Below, piece after piece: positions 54,368-63,971 of a stretch of DNA of 64,000 nt. The DNA is from Ralstonia pickettii (lineage in GTDB: Bacteria > Pseudomonadota > Gammaproteobacteria > Burkholderiales > Burkholderiaceae). The translations under genes and the position numbers were made by a program. Each line of letters opens with the position of its first letter. The first letter of the stretch is position 1. The notes below the pieces were generated by a model, which saw only the letters and a program-made list of their open reading frames with translations, had not been told where the DNA came from and did no database searches. The stretch is taken from the NCBI RefSeq assembly GCF_000607165.1, contig NZ_JFZG01000006.1, positions 1,014,648 to 1,078,647 of the forward strand. The letters run 5' to 3'.

Positions 54368-55078
54368 ATGGCACGCAATACGCAATCTTCCCGTGCCCGC
54401 TCGCAACGGGGCGGCACGTTTCTGGGTCTGGTGCTCGGCTTGATCGTCGGTTTGGCGATCGCCGTGGTGGTGGCGGTGTACATCACCAAGGCCCCGGTGC
54501 CCTTCGTTTCGCGTGGCGGCGCGCAACCCAAGCCGAGCGAAGCGGGCAACGTGGTCAACACGCTTCCGGTGCCGGTGCAACCTGCGCCGCAGGCGAGCGC
54601 TCCGCAGGCGGCGGACCCGAACGCGCCGCTGTGGAGCCGCGTGCCGGCCAAGCCGGTCGATCAGGCCGCCGAGCAGAACAATCCGCCGCCGGGCATCACC
54701 ATCCACCCGGCCCAGCCGGGCTCGACCCCGCAGGTGGCAAGCGCACCGGGCGCCAAGCCGCCCAAGCCGCCGGTCACTGCCTCCAACGAGAAGCCGGTGA
54801 CGGACCCGATTGCCGAGATCGCCCGCCAGGATGCCGCCAAGACGGGCTATTTCCTGCAAGTTGGCGCTTACAAATCCTCCGAAGACGCCGAGCGCCAGAA
54901 GGGCAACCTGGCCATGCAAGGCTTTGAAGCCAAGGTGACGCAGCGCGAGGTGAACGGCGCCACCATGTATCGCGTGCGGCTGGGGCCGTTCAACTCGCTC
55001 GACGAGATGACCGCCGTGCGCAGCCGCCTGCAGTCGACGGGCGTGGAATCATCGGTCATCCGCTTCGCCCGCCAGTAA
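54368..55078 (+). CDS. SPOR domain protein, FtsN-like
   Basis: A 236-aa bitopic membrane protein. A basic start (ARSQRGG) precedes one helix (FLGLVLGLIVGLAIAVVVAV), then a Pro/Ala-rich linker of about 110 residues and a C-terminal SPOR domain (GYFLQVGAYKSSEDAERQKG, then MYRVRLGPFNSLDEM). This layout matches FtsN-like divisome proteins. It lies between argS and dsbA, a typical beta-proteobacterial order for this gene. Confidence 0.86.
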   Translation: MARNTQSSRARSQRGGTFLGLVLGLIVGLAIAVVVAVYITKAPVPFVSRGGAQPKPSEAGNVVNTLPVPVQPAPQASAPQAADPNAPLWSRVPAKPVDQAAEQNNPPPGITIHPAQPGSTPQVASAPGAKPPKPPVTASNEKPVTDPIAEIARQDAAKTGYFLQVGAYKSSEDAERQKGNLAMQGFEAKVTQREVNGATMYRVRLGPFNSLDEMTAVRSRLQSTGVESSVIRFARQ

Positions 55079-55239
55079 CGTGAAGTCCGTGCAGCCCGCT
55101 GTGAACCCGGCGGGCTGTGATCGGTCAGAAACCTGAGATTCAGTTACGCTGACACCCGCGTCGAGCGGCTCGGCACTCGATTTCGCTGGTTTTTCCGTTG
55201 CTTCGTCCAGTTCGTCGTCTAATCCGTCGTCCATTCACC

Positions 55240-55896
55240 ATGAAAAAACTCGCTGCTTTCCTGATCGCTCTCGCCACCGGCGCCGGCTTCCTGATGACCG
55301 CGCCGGCCAATGCCGCACCCACCGCCGGCAAGGAATACAAAGTGCTGCAAACGCCGCAGCCCGTGCCCGCAGGCAAGATCGAAGTGACGGAGTTCTTCTG
55401 GTACGGCTGCCCGCACTGCTACGACTTTGAAAACACCTGGACGGCGTGGGTCGCCAAGCAAGGCAAGGACGTGGTGATCAAGCGCGTGCCGGTGGCTTTC
55501 AATGCCAAGCTGGAGCCGCATACCCGCATCTATTACACGCTGGAAGCGCTGGGCAAGCTCGACGCCAAGGACGCCAGCGGCAAGACGCTGCATGACCGCG
55601 TGTTCGACCAGCTGCACAAGAACTACCGCTCGATGTCCGAACTGGATGACATCGCCAAGTTCATGGCCGCCAACGGCGTCGATGAAAAGCAGTTCCGCGA
55701 CACCTACAACTCGTTCAGTGTGAACGCCAATACCAAACGCGCCGCGCAACTGGCCGATCAGTACAAGATCGAAGGCGTGCCGACCGTGGTCGTGCAGGGC
55801 AAGTACACCACCTCGCCGGCAGATGCAGGCAGCAACGTGGGCGCCGCCCAAACGCTCGACTACCTCGTCGACCAGGTGCGCAACCGCAAGATGTGA
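55240..55896 (+). CDS. dsbA: thiol:disulfide interchange protein DsbA
   Basis: A 218-aa periplasmic oxidase that introduces disulfides. The signal peptide ends near residue 24 (APANA). The active site is GCPHCYDFE near residues 64-67 of the precursor, and the cis-proline loop is GVPTVVVQGK. The ATG at 55240 starts the signal peptide. It follows the SPOR gene, and a terminator lies about 50 bases downstream. Confidence 0.92.
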   Translation: MKKLAAFLIALATGAGFLMTAPANAAPTAGKEYKVLQTPQPVPAGKIEVTEFFWYGCPHCYDFENTWTAWVAKQGKDVVIKRVPVAFNAKLEPHTRIYYTLEALGKLDAKDASGKTLHDRVFDQLHKNYRSMSELDDIAKFMAANGVDEKQFRDTYNSFSVNANTKRAAQLADQYKIEGVPTVVVQGKYTTSPADAGSNVGAAQTLDYLVDQVRNRKM

Positions 55897-55944
55897 CGGG
55901 TTGCCGCGTTTCCGGGCCTCTGCCCGGGCGTGACACCGCCATCG

Positions 55945-55971
55945 ACGCCCGCCCCTGTGCGGGCGTTTTTT
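55945..55971 (+). terminator. intrinsic terminator after dsbA
   Basis: An 8-bp inverted repeat, ACGCCCGC (55945-55952) with GCGGGCGT (55959-55966), followed by T residues. Confidence 0.8.
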
Positions 55972-56015
55972 GTGCGTCGACCTTCTTCACATCTTCACAC
56001 CAACAGGACATCGAC

Positions 56016-56816
56016 ATGAGCGAGATCGTCTTCATCACGGGCGCTTCCAGCGGGATCGGGCAGGCACTGGCACGTCAGTACGCAGCGCAGGGCGCCACGA
56101 TCGGGCTGGTCGCACGACGTGTCGACGCGCTCCATGAGTTTGTGCAGACGCTGCCTGCCGGTATCCGGAGCCGCTGCCATTGCTACGCTGCCGACGTGCG
56201 CAGCGCCGATTCCATGCGCGATGCGGCAAATGTCTTTATCGCCGCAGTTGGACTGCCCGATGTGGTGATCGCCAACGCCGGCATCTCGGTCGGCACGGAC
56301 TTGCGCGAATCCGGTGACCTGAAAGCCTTTGCCATCGTGATGGACACCAACTGGATGGGTGTGCTCAACACGTTCCAGCCGTTCGTCGGGCCGATGCTGG
56401 CACGCGCCAAACCTGGGCAGCCAGGCGGCACGCTGGTCGGCATTGCCAGCGTGGCCGGCGTGCGCGGGCTGCCGGGTGCGGCGGCGTACAGCGCCTCCAA
56501 ATCGGCGGTGATCAAGCTGATGGAGAGCCTGCGCGTGGAGTTCAGCCCGCTTGGCCTGCGCGTGGTGACGATCGCCCCCGGCTACATCCAGACGCCGATG
56601 ACCGAACACAATCCGTATCCGATGCCCTTCCTGATGCCGGTGGACCGCTTTGCACAGAAAGCCGTGAATGCGATCCATCGCGGCGTGCGCTTCACGGTGC
56701 TGCCATGGCAGATGGGCGTCGTCGCCAAGCTGCTGCACGTGCTGCCGCGCGGGCTCTATGACTTTGCATTTGCGCGCGCCGGGCGCAAACCCCGCAACCC
56801 CGAGATTTCGTCATGA
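56016..56816 (+). CDS. short-chain dehydrogenase/reductase
   Basis: A 266-aa SDR. The cofactor motif is VFITGASSGIGQALARQY at the N-terminus, NAGIS follows near residue 87, and the catalytic tetrad includes the serine in IASVAGV and YSASKSAV (Tyr and Lys). The tail extends past the usual domain with a hydrophobic/basic end (VAKLLHVLPRGLYDFAF), which may bind membranes. It overlaps the next gene by ATGA. Substrate unknown. Confidence 0.87.
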   Translation: MSEIVFITGASSGIGQALARQYAAQGATIGLVARRVDALHEFVQTLPAGIRSRCHCYAADVRSADSMRDAANVFIAAVGLPDVVIANAGISVGTDLRESGDLKAFAIVMDTNWMGVLNTFQPFVGPMLARAKPGQPGGTLVGIASVAGVRGLPGAAAYSASKSAVIKLMESLRVEFSPLGLRVVTIAPGYIQTPMTEHNPYPMPFLMPVDRFAQKAVNAIHRGVRFTVLPWQMGVVAKLLHVLPRGLYDFAFARAGRKPRNPEISS

Positions 56817-57658
56817 CTTACACCGATGCGGCTGGCCTCGCGCACGCCCCTGTCGACACCACACCGCGCATCGCCAGCCTGGTCCCTTCGATTACCGACT
56901 TGCTGTTCTCGCTTGACCTGGGCGATCAACTCGTCGCCCGCACCGGCTTCTGCATCCACCCGCGCGAAGCGGTGCGCAACGTACCGAAGGTCGGCGGCAC
57001 CAAGACCGTCAAACTCGACAAGTTGCGCGAACTGGCGCCCACGCACGTCATCGTCAACATTGACGAGAACACGCGCCCGACCGTCGACAAGCTGCGCGAA
57101 TTCATCCCGCACATCATCGTCACGCATCCTTGCTCGCCAGAAGACAACCTCGCGCTATACCAGCTGCTGGGCGGCATCTTCCGCCGCGAGGCGCAGGCGC
57201 AGAAGCTATCCGACGCGCTCACGCAGGAGCTGGAAGCGCTGCGCGCCCGCCACTTCCTGCCGCACCGCGTGCTGTACGCCATCTGGCAAGACCCGTGGAT
57301 GACGGTGTCGCGCGATACGTACATCTCGCGCATGCTCAAGCTCGTGAACTGCCATACGTGGCCGGACGATCCGGCGCCTGTGCAATGCGGCACTGATAAG
57401 AGCGGCGATTGCGCCCGCCCCAACCGGCCGGACACGCGCTACCCGACGTTCCGCTGGAGCGATGAGGTGGTGCGCAACATCGACTGCGTGCTGCTCTCCA
57501 CCGAGCCTTACAGCTTTACCGAAGAGCATGTCGACGCGCTGGAAAAGCAGATCGGCAAACCGGTCTACCTCGTCGATGGCGAAATGGTGTCGTGGTACGG
57601 CAGCCGCGCGATCGATGGCGTGCGGTATCTTGGGCAGTTTGCGAAGACGCTGCGTTAA
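56813..57658 (+). CDS. BtuF-like helical-backbone metal receptor protein
   Basis: A 281-aa protein of the cobalamin/iron-binding (BtuF/FepB-type) fold. Typical blocks are PRIASLVPSITDLLFSLDLG, VPKVGGTKTVKLDKLRELAP and a late CVLLSTEPYSFTEEHVDALE. It has no signal peptide and begins MTYTDAAGLAHAPV, so it appears cytoplasmic, unlike ABC-linked BtuF proteins. A Cys-containing insert near residues 180-205 (VNCHTW, CGTDKSGDC) is unusual. It overlaps the SDR gene by ATGA. No permease or ATPase gene is adjacent. Confidence 0.75.
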   Translation: MTYTDAAGLAHAPVDTTPRIASLVPSITDLLFSLDLGDQLVARTGFCIHPREAVRNVPKVGGTKTVKLDKLRELAPTHVIVNIDENTRPTVDKLREFIPHIIVTHPCSPEDNLALYQLLGGIFRREAQAQKLSDALTQELEALRARHFLPHRVLYAIWQDPWMTVSRDTYISRMLKLVNCHTWPDDPAPVQCGTDKSGDCARPNRPDTRYPTFRWSDEVVRNIDCVLLSTEPYSFTEEHVDALEKQIGKPVYLVDGEMVSWYGSRAIDGVRYLGQFAKTLR

Positions 57659-57684
57659 AGTGAAATCATCTGGCCGCCGCCAAA

Positions 57685-57710
57685 AAAAACCCGCCGGTTG
57701 GCGGGTTTTT
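57685..57710. terminator. bidirectional intrinsic terminator
   Basis: An 11-bp inverted repeat, AAAAACCCGCC (57685-57695) with GGCGGGTTTTT (57700-57710), loop of four. It separates the BtuF-like gene and the convergent monooxygenase gene. Confidence 0.9.
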
Positions 57711-57729
57711 CGTTGGCCGCAGCGATGCG

Positions 57730-58116
57730 TTATCGCTCGAACCCATAGTCGTACTCCACCTTTGCAATGCGCAGGTGGTACGACGCGTACCACTGTTCGC
57801 GCCCCAGCTTCTGCGCGGCAAGGTGGTCGCCCTGGTTCTTCCACTCGCGAATGGCCTCCAGCGACGACCAATACGACACCGTGATGCCCGGCCGCCCCTG
57901 ATCGCCGGCCAGTTCATCGCGTACGGACTCGATGCCGAGGAACCCCGGCATGCTGCGCGCCAACTCCACCATGCGGTCGGCCATGGCGCCGTACCCGTTG
58001 TCGCCGTCGGTGCGCGTGGAGGCAAAGATCACGGCGTAATAGGGCGCAGTGGGAGTTTGCGCGGGAAACGGCAGGACGACGGCGCTGTCGTCGAGAACGT
58101 CATGCTGGTCAGCCAT
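57730..58116 (-). CDS. antibiotic biosynthesis monooxygenase (ABM) family protein
   Basis: A 128-aa protein with a single ABM-type ferredoxin-like fold (YYAVIFASTRTDGDNGYGAM, MPGFLGIESVRDE, and the YWSSLEAIREWKNQGDHLAAQ region). Family members are small heme-degrading or quinone-oxidising monooxygenases, and many have no known substrate. It begins at 58116. It follows the MBL-hydrolase gene by 33 bases on the same strand and could share its transcript. Confidence 0.82.
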   Translation of the reverse strand: MADQHDVLDDSAVVLPFPAQTPTAPYYAVIFASTRTDGDNGYGAMADRMVELARSMPGFLGIESVRDELAGDQGRPGITVSYWSSLEAIREWKNQGDHLAAQKLGREQWYASYHLRIAKVEYDYGFER

Positions 58117-58149
58117 GGTCGGCTCCGGTGGAAAGCACGGGTTGTGCGG

Positions 58150-59229
58150 TTATGCAGTTGCGTGGAATCGAACGATACCGTCCGCGCCGGTTTCGCGCAC
58201 CAGTTCGCCGCGATGCCACAGCGCATGCAGGTGGGCGAGCGCCTCGCCCATCGCGAAGGTCATCTGGTGCACATCGAACTGGCGCTTGAAGATGACATTG
58301 ACGATGTCGCGTGCCGATTGCGGCGCGGCCTTGCACGCAGCCAACGTTTCGGCCAGCCGGTCCGCATGGTGGTCGCGCAGTTGCTGGATGCGCGTATGCA
58401 GCCCGCGGAACGGCCGCCCGTGCGACGGCAGGATGAGCACATCCGCAGGCAGCGGCTCGTACTTGCCCAGCGAATCCAGATACAGCGTGAGCGAATCCGC
58501 TTCCGGTTCCAGATCGAACACGCTCACGTTGGTGGAGATGCGCGGCAGGACCATGTCGCCGGAAATCAGCACGTTGGCATCTTCACTGTAAAGTGCGACG
58601 TGCTCGGGCGCGTGGCCGAAGCCGGTGATGACACGCCATTTGTGCTCGCCGATGGCGACGACATCGCCATCCATCAGGCGGCGGTACTGGCTCGGCACGC
58701 CCGGCACAAGCGTGCTGTAGTAATCCTTGCGGTTGCGGATGCCTTCGATGGAGGTCGGGTCCGTCAAGCCGTGGCGCTCGAAATGGCGCGCGGCAAATTC
58801 GCCGCCTGCATTCGACGCGCCGGTGCCGCCCACCAGCATGCGCGCGAAGGCGTAGTCGCCCAGGCTCATCCACAGGCGCACGTTCCAGCGCTTTTCGTCG
58901 CCGCCTTCGCACAGCCAGTTCGAGAGGCCAACGTGGTCCGGATGGCAGTGCGTGACCAGCACGCGCAGCACCGGCAGGCCGTCGAGGTGGTTCGCGAAGA
59001 TCGTTTCCCAGTACCCGCGAATTGCTTCGTGGTTGATGCCGCAATCGATGATCGTCCAGCCCTCCTTCCCGTCCTGCCGATCACGCAGCAGCCAGAGGTT
59101 GATGTGATCGAGCGCAAACGGCAGCGGCATGCGCAGCCAGTAGACGCCGGGGGCGACTTCAAACCGCGTGCCGCCTTCGGGAAGCGTGTCGCCAAAGGGA
59201 TAGTCGAGTTGGTGTTCGAGCGCGTTCAT
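58150..59229 (-). CDS. MBL fold metallohydrolase
   Basis: A 359-aa metallo-beta-lactamase fold hydrolase. The metal motif HxHxDH is VTHCHPDHVGLSNW near residue 88, and later ligands lie in ISGDMVLPRI and ILPSHGRPFRG. The glyoxalase II-like N-terminus (YWLRMPLPFALDHINLWLL) suggests a thioester or lactone substrate. The ATG at 59229 is preferred; an ATG at 59298 would begin inside a palindromic operator. It is divergent from a MerR regulator that also precedes ivd, so it probably belongs to the same branched-chain or acyl-CoA regulon. Confidence 0.85.
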   Translation of the reverse strand: MNALEHQLDYPFGDTLPEGGTRFEVAPGVYWLRMPLPFALDHINLWLLRDRQDGKEGWTIIDCGINHEAIRGYWETIFANHLDGLPVLRVLVTHCHPDHVGLSNWLCEGGDEKRWNVRLWMSLGDYAFARMLVGGTGASNAGGEFAARHFERHGLTDPTSIEGIRNRKDYYSTLVPGVPSQYRRLMDGDVVAIGEHKWRVITGFGHAPEHVALYSEDANVLISGDMVLPRISTNVSVFDLEPEADSLTLYLDSLGKYEPLPADVLILPSHGRPFRGLHTRIQQLRDHHADRLAETLAACKAAPQSARDIVNVIFKRQFDVHQMTFAMGEALAHLHALWHRGELVRETGADGIVRFHATA

Positions 59230-59297
59230 GGGGATGTGGTCTCGGTCGCCGCCTTTGGGTGCTTCGGGGCGGTCTTTGCGATTGCGGTTTGGCGCCA

Positions 59298-59319
59298 TTG
59301 ACGCTAACGTAAACGTCAA
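59298..59319. promoter_or_regulatory. candidate MerR (LiuR-like) operator, first copy
   Basis: A 22-bp imperfect palindrome beginning TTGACGCTAACG and ending AAACGTCAA lies between the divergent MBL-hydrolase and MerR genes. It is close to the perfect palindrome at 59941-59962, which flanks the other end of the MerR gene. Confidence 0.75.
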
Positions 59320-59414
59320 TTTGCCGCCGGTCTTCCATCTTAAGCGAAAACTTAATGTCGCTGCCCGGCGTGCATGCGCAATCACACCTCTGTCGTTACT
59401 CCGTTCCTCGCCGC

Positions 59415-59912
59415 ATGTCTGCCTCTACTCCGTCTGCCGCCGCCGCGCTCGCCGCCGATCTTGAATCGGGCGATGCTGGTGAGCTTGCTGACGCTAGCTT
59501 CACCATCACCGACCTTGCCCGCGAGTTCGACATCACGCCGCGTGCCATCCGCTTCTACGAAGACCAGGGGCTGCTGGCGCCGGATCGCCAAGGCCCGGGC
59601 GGGCGTCGCCGGGTGTATTCGGCCGGCGAGCGCACGCGCCTGAAGCTGACCCTGCGCGGCAAGCGGCTCGGCCTGTCGCTGGGCGAGATCAAGGAGATCC
59701 TGGATCTGTATGAGTCGCCGCGCGATACGGTGCCGCAACTGGAACGCTTCCTGGCGTCGCTGGCGCAACACCGCGCGGTGCTTACACAGCAACTGGAAGA
59801 TCTGAACGCTCAACTGGCCGAGATCGACCAGCATGAGCGCCAGTGCCGTCGATTGCTGGAAGACGCGCAGGGCGGCACGGGCAAGCCGCCCAAGCGACGC
59901 AAGGCCGCCTGA
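59415..59912 (+). CDS. liuR: MerR family regulator, LiuR-like
   Basis: A 165-aa MerR regulator. The HTH is FTITDLAREFDITPRAIRFY with YEDQGLLAPDRQG and a wing (GRRRVYSAGERTRLKL). A coiled dimerisation helix follows (LEDLNAQLAEIDQHERQCRR). There is no metal-binding cysteine pattern, as in LiuR-type regulators of branched-chain amino acid breakdown. It lies between two operator palindromes and upstream of ivd, fitting LiuR. The ATG at 59415 is preferred. Confidence 0.8.
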   Translation: MSASTPSAAAALAADLESGDAGELADASFTITDLAREFDITPRAIRFYEDQGLLAPDRQGPGGRRRVYSAGERTRLKLTLRGKRLGLSLGEIKEILDLYESPRDTVPQLERFLASLAQHRAVLTQQLEDLNAQLAEIDQHERQCRRLLEDAQGGTGKPPKRRKAA

Positions 59913-59940
59913 TTCCGCAAATCTACGTAACAACCGGTCA

Positions 59941-59962
59941 TTGACGTTTACGTAAACGTCAA
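59941..59962. promoter_or_regulatory. candidate MerR (LiuR-like) operator, second copy
   Basis: A perfect 22-bp palindrome, TTGACGTTTAC followed by its reverse complement GTAAACGTCAA, lies 129 bases upstream of ivd. It matches the site at 59298-59319 except for two central bases. Confidence 0.85.
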
Positions 59963-60090
59963 TACAATACGCAACACCTTAAAGCACCCTTCCGGCACCG
60001 GTGCGCCCGCCACAAGCGGCGTGCACCGCACAGCGCCAGACCCATTACTCAGAGACACCAGCGGCTTGAGCCGCGCCCAAGGAGACCACC

Positions 60091-61272
60091 ATGATTGATC
60101 TGCCCGGCCTGAAATTCGACTTGGGCGAAGACATCGAGATGCTGCGTTCGGCCGTGCGCGATTGGGCGCAGGGCGAGCTGGCACCGCGTGCCGGCGAAAT
60201 CGACCGCACCGACCAGTTCCCGATGGACGCGTGGCGCAAGATGGGTGAGTTGGGCGTGCTCGGCATCACGGTGGCCGAGGAGTACGGCGGCGCCAACATG
60301 GGCTACCTGGCGCACATGATCGCCATGGAAGAAATCAGCCGTGCCTCGGCGTCGGTTGGCCTGTCGTATGGCGCGCACTCGAACCTGTGCGTGAACCAGA
60401 TCCACCGCAACGGCACGGCGGCCCAGAAGGCCAAGTACTTGCCCAAGCTGGTGTCGGGCGAATGGGTCGGTGCCCTGGCGATGAGCGAGCCGAATGCCGG
60501 CTCTGACGTCGTCAGCATGAAACTGCGCGCGGAGCTCAAAGGCGACCGCTACGTGCTCAACGGCACCAAGATGTGGATCACCAACGGCCCCGACTGCGAC
60601 GTGCTGGTCGTCTACGCCAAGACCGATCCCGAACTGGGTGCGCGCGGCATGACGGCGTTCATCGTCGAAAAGGGCATGAAGGGCTTCTCGGTGGCGCAGA
60701 AGCTGGACAAGCTCGGCATGCGCGGCTCGCACACCGGCGAGCTGGTGTTCGAGAACGTGGAAGTGCCGGTGGAAAACATCCTTGGCCAGGAAAACGGCGG
60801 CACCAAGGTGCTGATGAGCGGCCTGGACTACGAGCGCGCGGTGCTCTCCGGCGGCCCGATCGGCATCATGCAGGCCTGCATGGACGTGGTCACGCCGTAC
60901 ATCCACGACCGCAAGCAGTTCGGCCAGAGCATTGGCGAATTCCAGCTTATCCAGGGCAAGATGGCCGATATGTACACCACGCTGCAGGCCTGCCGCGCGT
61001 ATCTGTACACGGTCGGCAAGAACCTCGACTCTTTGGGGCGCGACCACGTGCGCCAGGTGCGCAAGGACTGCGCTGGCGTGATCCTCTACACGGCCGAGAA
61101 GGCCACCTGGATGGCCGGCGAAGCCATCCAGATCCTGGGCGGCAACGGCTATATCAACGAATTCCCGGTCGGCCGCCTGTGGCGCGACGCCAAGCTCTAC
61201 GAAATTGGCGCCGGCACGTCGGAAATCCGCCGCATGCTGATCGGTCGGGAGCTGTACGCAGAGACGATGTAA
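60091..61272 (+). CDS. ivd: isovaleryl-CoA dehydrogenase
   Basis: A 393-aa acyl-CoA dehydrogenase for the third step of leucine breakdown. FAD/substrate motifs are [19 protein letters not shown] and [18 protein letters not shown], and the C-terminal region has [20 protein letters not shown]. The catalytic glutamate is in [16 protein letters not shown], the position typical of isovaleryl-CoA dehydrogenase rather than other family members. Preceding it is the LiuR-like palindrome, and aceK and can follow on the same strand. Confidence 0.92.
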   Translation: MIDLPGLKFDLGEDIEMLRSAVRDWAQGELAPRAGEIDRTDQFPMDAWRKMGELGVLGITVAEEYGGANMGYLAHMIAMEEISRASASVGLSYGAHSNLCVNQIHRNGTAAQKAKYLPKLVSGEWVGALAMSEPNAGSDVVSMKLRAELKGDRYVLNGTKMWITNGPDCDVLVVYAKTDPELGARGMTAFIVEKGMKGFSVAQKLDKLGMRGSHTGELVFENVEVPVENILGQENGGTKVLMSGLDYERAVLSGGPIGIMQACMDVVTPYIHDRKQFGQSIGEFQLIQGKMADMYTTLQACRAYLYTVGKNLDSLGRDHVRQVRKDCAGVILYTAEKATWMAGEAIQILGGNGYINEFPVGRLWRDAKLYEIGAGTSEIRRMLIGRELYAETM

Positions 61273-61431
61273 CGGGCGGGAGCAGGCGGGCTGGTGGCAC
61301 GGGGCCATCAGCCGAACGGATAAGGAGGCGCAACGGTTTCAGGACGCGAACACGGCACCGAAGACCATACAATCTAGGTCTGCCTGGTTTGCTGGTTTCG
61401 CCGCTTCCCTGCCCCTCCCCGCGCACACGCC

Positions 61432-63267
61432 ATGTCCCATTTCCCCAAGCTCCTCTCGTCGCAGATCGCCTTTGACGTCGCCCGCACGATGCTCGACGGC
61501 TTCGACAAGCACTACCGCTTGTTCCGAGAAGTCAGCGTACAGGCCAAGACTGCGTTCGAGACCGGGGACTGGGCCGGCCTGCAGCAACTGCAGCGCGACC
61601 GCATCGCCTACTACGACGAGCGCGTGCGCGAAGCATCGGTCATCCTCGAAGACGAATACGACGCAGAGAACATCGACGACGAGATCTGGCGTCAGATCAA
61701 GCTGCATTTCATCGGCCTGCTGACCAACCATCACCAGCCCGAGTGCGCCGAGACCTTCTTCAACTCGGTGTGTACGCGCATCCTGCACCGCTCGTACTTC
61801 AACAACGATTTCATCTTCGTGCGCCCGGCCATCTCGACGGAATACATCGAGAACGAAGAATCGCCCACCAAGCCGACGTACCGCGCCTACTACCCCGGCA
61901 CACGCGACGGCCTGGGCGCCTGCTTCGAGCGCATCGTCCACAATTTCCAGCTCAACGCGCCGTTTGAGGATCTGGAGCGCGACATCGGCTACATCGTGCG
62001 CGCGGTGGGCGAGCACTTTGGCGATTTCCGCATCGCGCCGAATTTCCAGATTCATGTGCTGTCGTCGCTGTTCTTCCGCAACAAGGCCGCGTACATCATC
62101 GGGCGCGTGATCAACGGAGACAAAACGTTTCCGCTGGCCGTACCGATCCTGCGCAATGCCGCGGGCCAGCTCTCGCTCGACACGGTGCTGCTGCAGCAAG
62201 AACAACTGCTGATCCTGTTCTCGTTCACGCACTCGTATTTCATGGTGGACATGGAGATTCCGTCTGCCTACGTGACCTTCCTGCGTGATCTGATGCCGCG
62301 CAAGCCGCGCGCCGAGATCTATACCTCGCTCGGCCTGCAGAAGCAGGGCAAGAATCTGTTCTATCGCGACTTCCTGCATCATCTGCAGCACTCGTCGGAC
62401 AAGTTCATCATCGCGCCCGGCATCAAGGGCCTCGTGATGCTGGTGTTCACGCTGCCCTCGTACCCGTACGTGTTCAAGGTCATCAAGGACTACTTCCCGC
62501 CGCCGAAGGAAACCACGCGCGAGCTGATCAAGAGCAAGTACCAGCTTGTGAAGCGCCACGATCGGGTGGGGCGCATGGCCGATACGCTGGAGTATTCGGA
62601 CGTAGCCTTCCCGCTCTCGCGCTTTGATGACGACCTCATCAAGGAGTTGGAGAAGCACGCGCCGTCGATGGTCGAATACCAGCGCAGCGAAGACGGCGGC
62701 GAAGAGATCGTCATCCGCCACGTCTACATCGAGCGCCGCATGACGCCGCTGAACATCTGGCTGCACGAAGGCACCGATGCGCAGGTCGAGCACGGCATCA
62801 TCGAATACGGCAACGCCATCAAGGAACTCATCGCCGCGAACATCTTCCCGGGCGACATGCTGTACAAGAACTTTGGCGTGACGCGCCACGGCCGCGTGGT
62901 CTTCTACGACTACGACGAGATCGAATATCTCACCGATTGCAACATCCGCACCGTGCCCGAACCGCGCACGGAAGAAGAAGAGATGTCCGGCGAGGTCTGG
63001 TACAGCGTCGGCCCGCATGACATTTTCCCGGAGACATACCGCACGTTCCTCCTTGGCGACACGCGCGTGCGCGAAGCCTTCCTGAAGCACCACGCGGACT
63101 TCTTCGAAGCCTCCATGTGGCAGGGGTACAAGGAGCGCCTGCTCTCCGGGCAGATGCACGATTTCTACGCGTATGACGCAGCCGAACGCTTCGTCAATCG
63201 CTACGGCGCGAGCGCGCCCGACAACGCAGCGCAAGACAACACGACGCTGCAGCGCGCCGCCGCTTAA
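61432..63267 (+). CDS. aceK: isocitrate dehydrogenase kinase/phosphatase
   Basis: A 611-aa AceK, which phosphorylates and dephosphorylates isocitrate dehydrogenase to direct carbon into the glyoxylate shunt. The regulatory N-terminal half ([20 protein letters not shown]) and the kinase half with [20 protein letters not shown] (ATP-binding glycine-rich part) and [20 protein letters not shown] are present. Length fits. It lies 159 bases after ivd, an arrangement seen in Ralstonia and Burkholderia where leucine catabolism and acetyl-CoA flux are linked. Confidence 0.93.
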   Translation: MSHFPKLLSSQIAFDVARTMLDGFDKHYRLFREVSVQAKTAFETGDWAGLQQLQRDRIAYYDERVREASVILEDEYDAENIDDEIWRQIKLHFIGLLTNHHQPECAETFFNSVCTRILHRSYFNNDFIFVRPAISTEYIENEESPTKPTYRAYYPGTRDGLGACFERIVHNFQLNAPFEDLERDIGYIVRAVGEHFGDFRIAPNFQIHVLSSLFFRNKAAYIIGRVINGDKTFPLAVPILRNAAGQLSLDTVLLQQEQLLILFSFTHSYFMVDMEIPSAYVTFLRDLMPRKPRAEIYTSLGLQKQGKNLFYRDFLHHLQHSSDKFIIAPGIKGLVMLVFTLPSYPYVFKVIKDYFPPPKETTRELIKSKYQLVKRHDRVGRMADTLEYSDVAFPLSRFDDDLIKELEKHAPSMVEYQRSEDGGEEIVIRHVYIERRMTPLNIWLHEGTDAQVEHGIIEYGNAIKELIAANIFPGDMLYKNFGVTRHGRVVFYDYDEIEYLTDCNIRTVPEPRTEEEEMSGEVWYSVGPHDIFPETYRTFLLGDTRVREAFLKHHADFFEASMWQGYKERLLSGQMHDFYAYDAAERFVNRYGASAPDNAAQDNTTLQRAAA

Positions 63268-63290
63268 CTCTCTCAACACGACGGGAAACC

Positions 63291-63971
63291 ATGCCACATC
63301 GCATCAAAGAGCTGTTCGAGAACAACCGGAAGTGGGTCGAGCGCGTCCACGCTGAAGACCCGGATTTCTTCTCCAACCTGGCCAACCAGCAGAACCCGGA
63401 ATACCTCTGGATCGGCTGCTCGGATTCTCGTGTGCCTGCCAACCAGATCATCGGTCTGCCGCCGGGCGAGGTGTTCGTCCACCGCAATATCGCCAACGTG
63501 GTGGTGCACTCGGACCTGAACTGTCTGTCGGTGCTGCAGTTTGCGGTGGAAGTGCTGAAGATCCGGCACATCACGGTGGTCGGCCACTACGGCTGTTCGG
63601 GCGTGAAGGCCGCGCTGACCAAGCAACGTTTCGGACTGGCCGACAACTGGATTCGTCACGTGCGTGACGTGGCCGAGCAACACGAAACGTATCTCGGTAC
63701 GGTGGTCCGTGAGCAGGATCAGCATGACCGGCTGTGCGAGCTGAACGTGATTCACCAGGTCAACAACGTGTGCCTGACGACGATCGTGCAGGACGCATGG
63801 GATCGCGGGCAGCCGCTGACCGTTCACGGCTGGATTTACGGCGTGAAGGACGGGATGTTGCGCAATCTGGGGATGGCGGCAAATTCCAATGAGGAACTGC
63901 ATGCTCAGCTGGGTGAGGCTTGGCTGAATTATGGGAAGGAAGGGAGTACGCCTAGTCCGGTGGGGTTCTGA
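63291..63971 (+). CDS. can: beta-class carbonic anhydrase
   Basis: A 226-aa zinc carbonic anhydrase interconverting CO2 and bicarbonate. Zinc ligands are in IGCSDSRVPANQ and VVGHYGCSGVKAAL, and the structural motif HRNIANVVVHSDLN lies between them. It follows aceK by 23 bases and is probably co-transcribed. Bicarbonate supply would help the biotin carboxylase of the leucine pathway, which is inference. Confidence 0.93.
   Translation: MPHRIKELFENNRKWVERVHAEDPDFFSNLANQQNPEYLWIGCSDSRVPANQIIGLPPGEVFVHRNIANVVVHSDLNCLSVLQFAVEVLKIRHITVVGHYGCSGVKAALTKQRFGLADNWIRHVRDVAEQHETYLGTVVREQDQHDRLCELNVIHQVNNVCLTTIVQDAWDRGQPLTVHGWIYGVKDGMLRNLGMAANSNEELHAQLGEAWLNYGKEGSTPSPVGF

Noticed and set aside
61339..63297. 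Minus-strand frame of 652 codons opposite aceK
   Set aside because: It is a GC-driven antisense frame; the plus-strand AceK is unmistakable.
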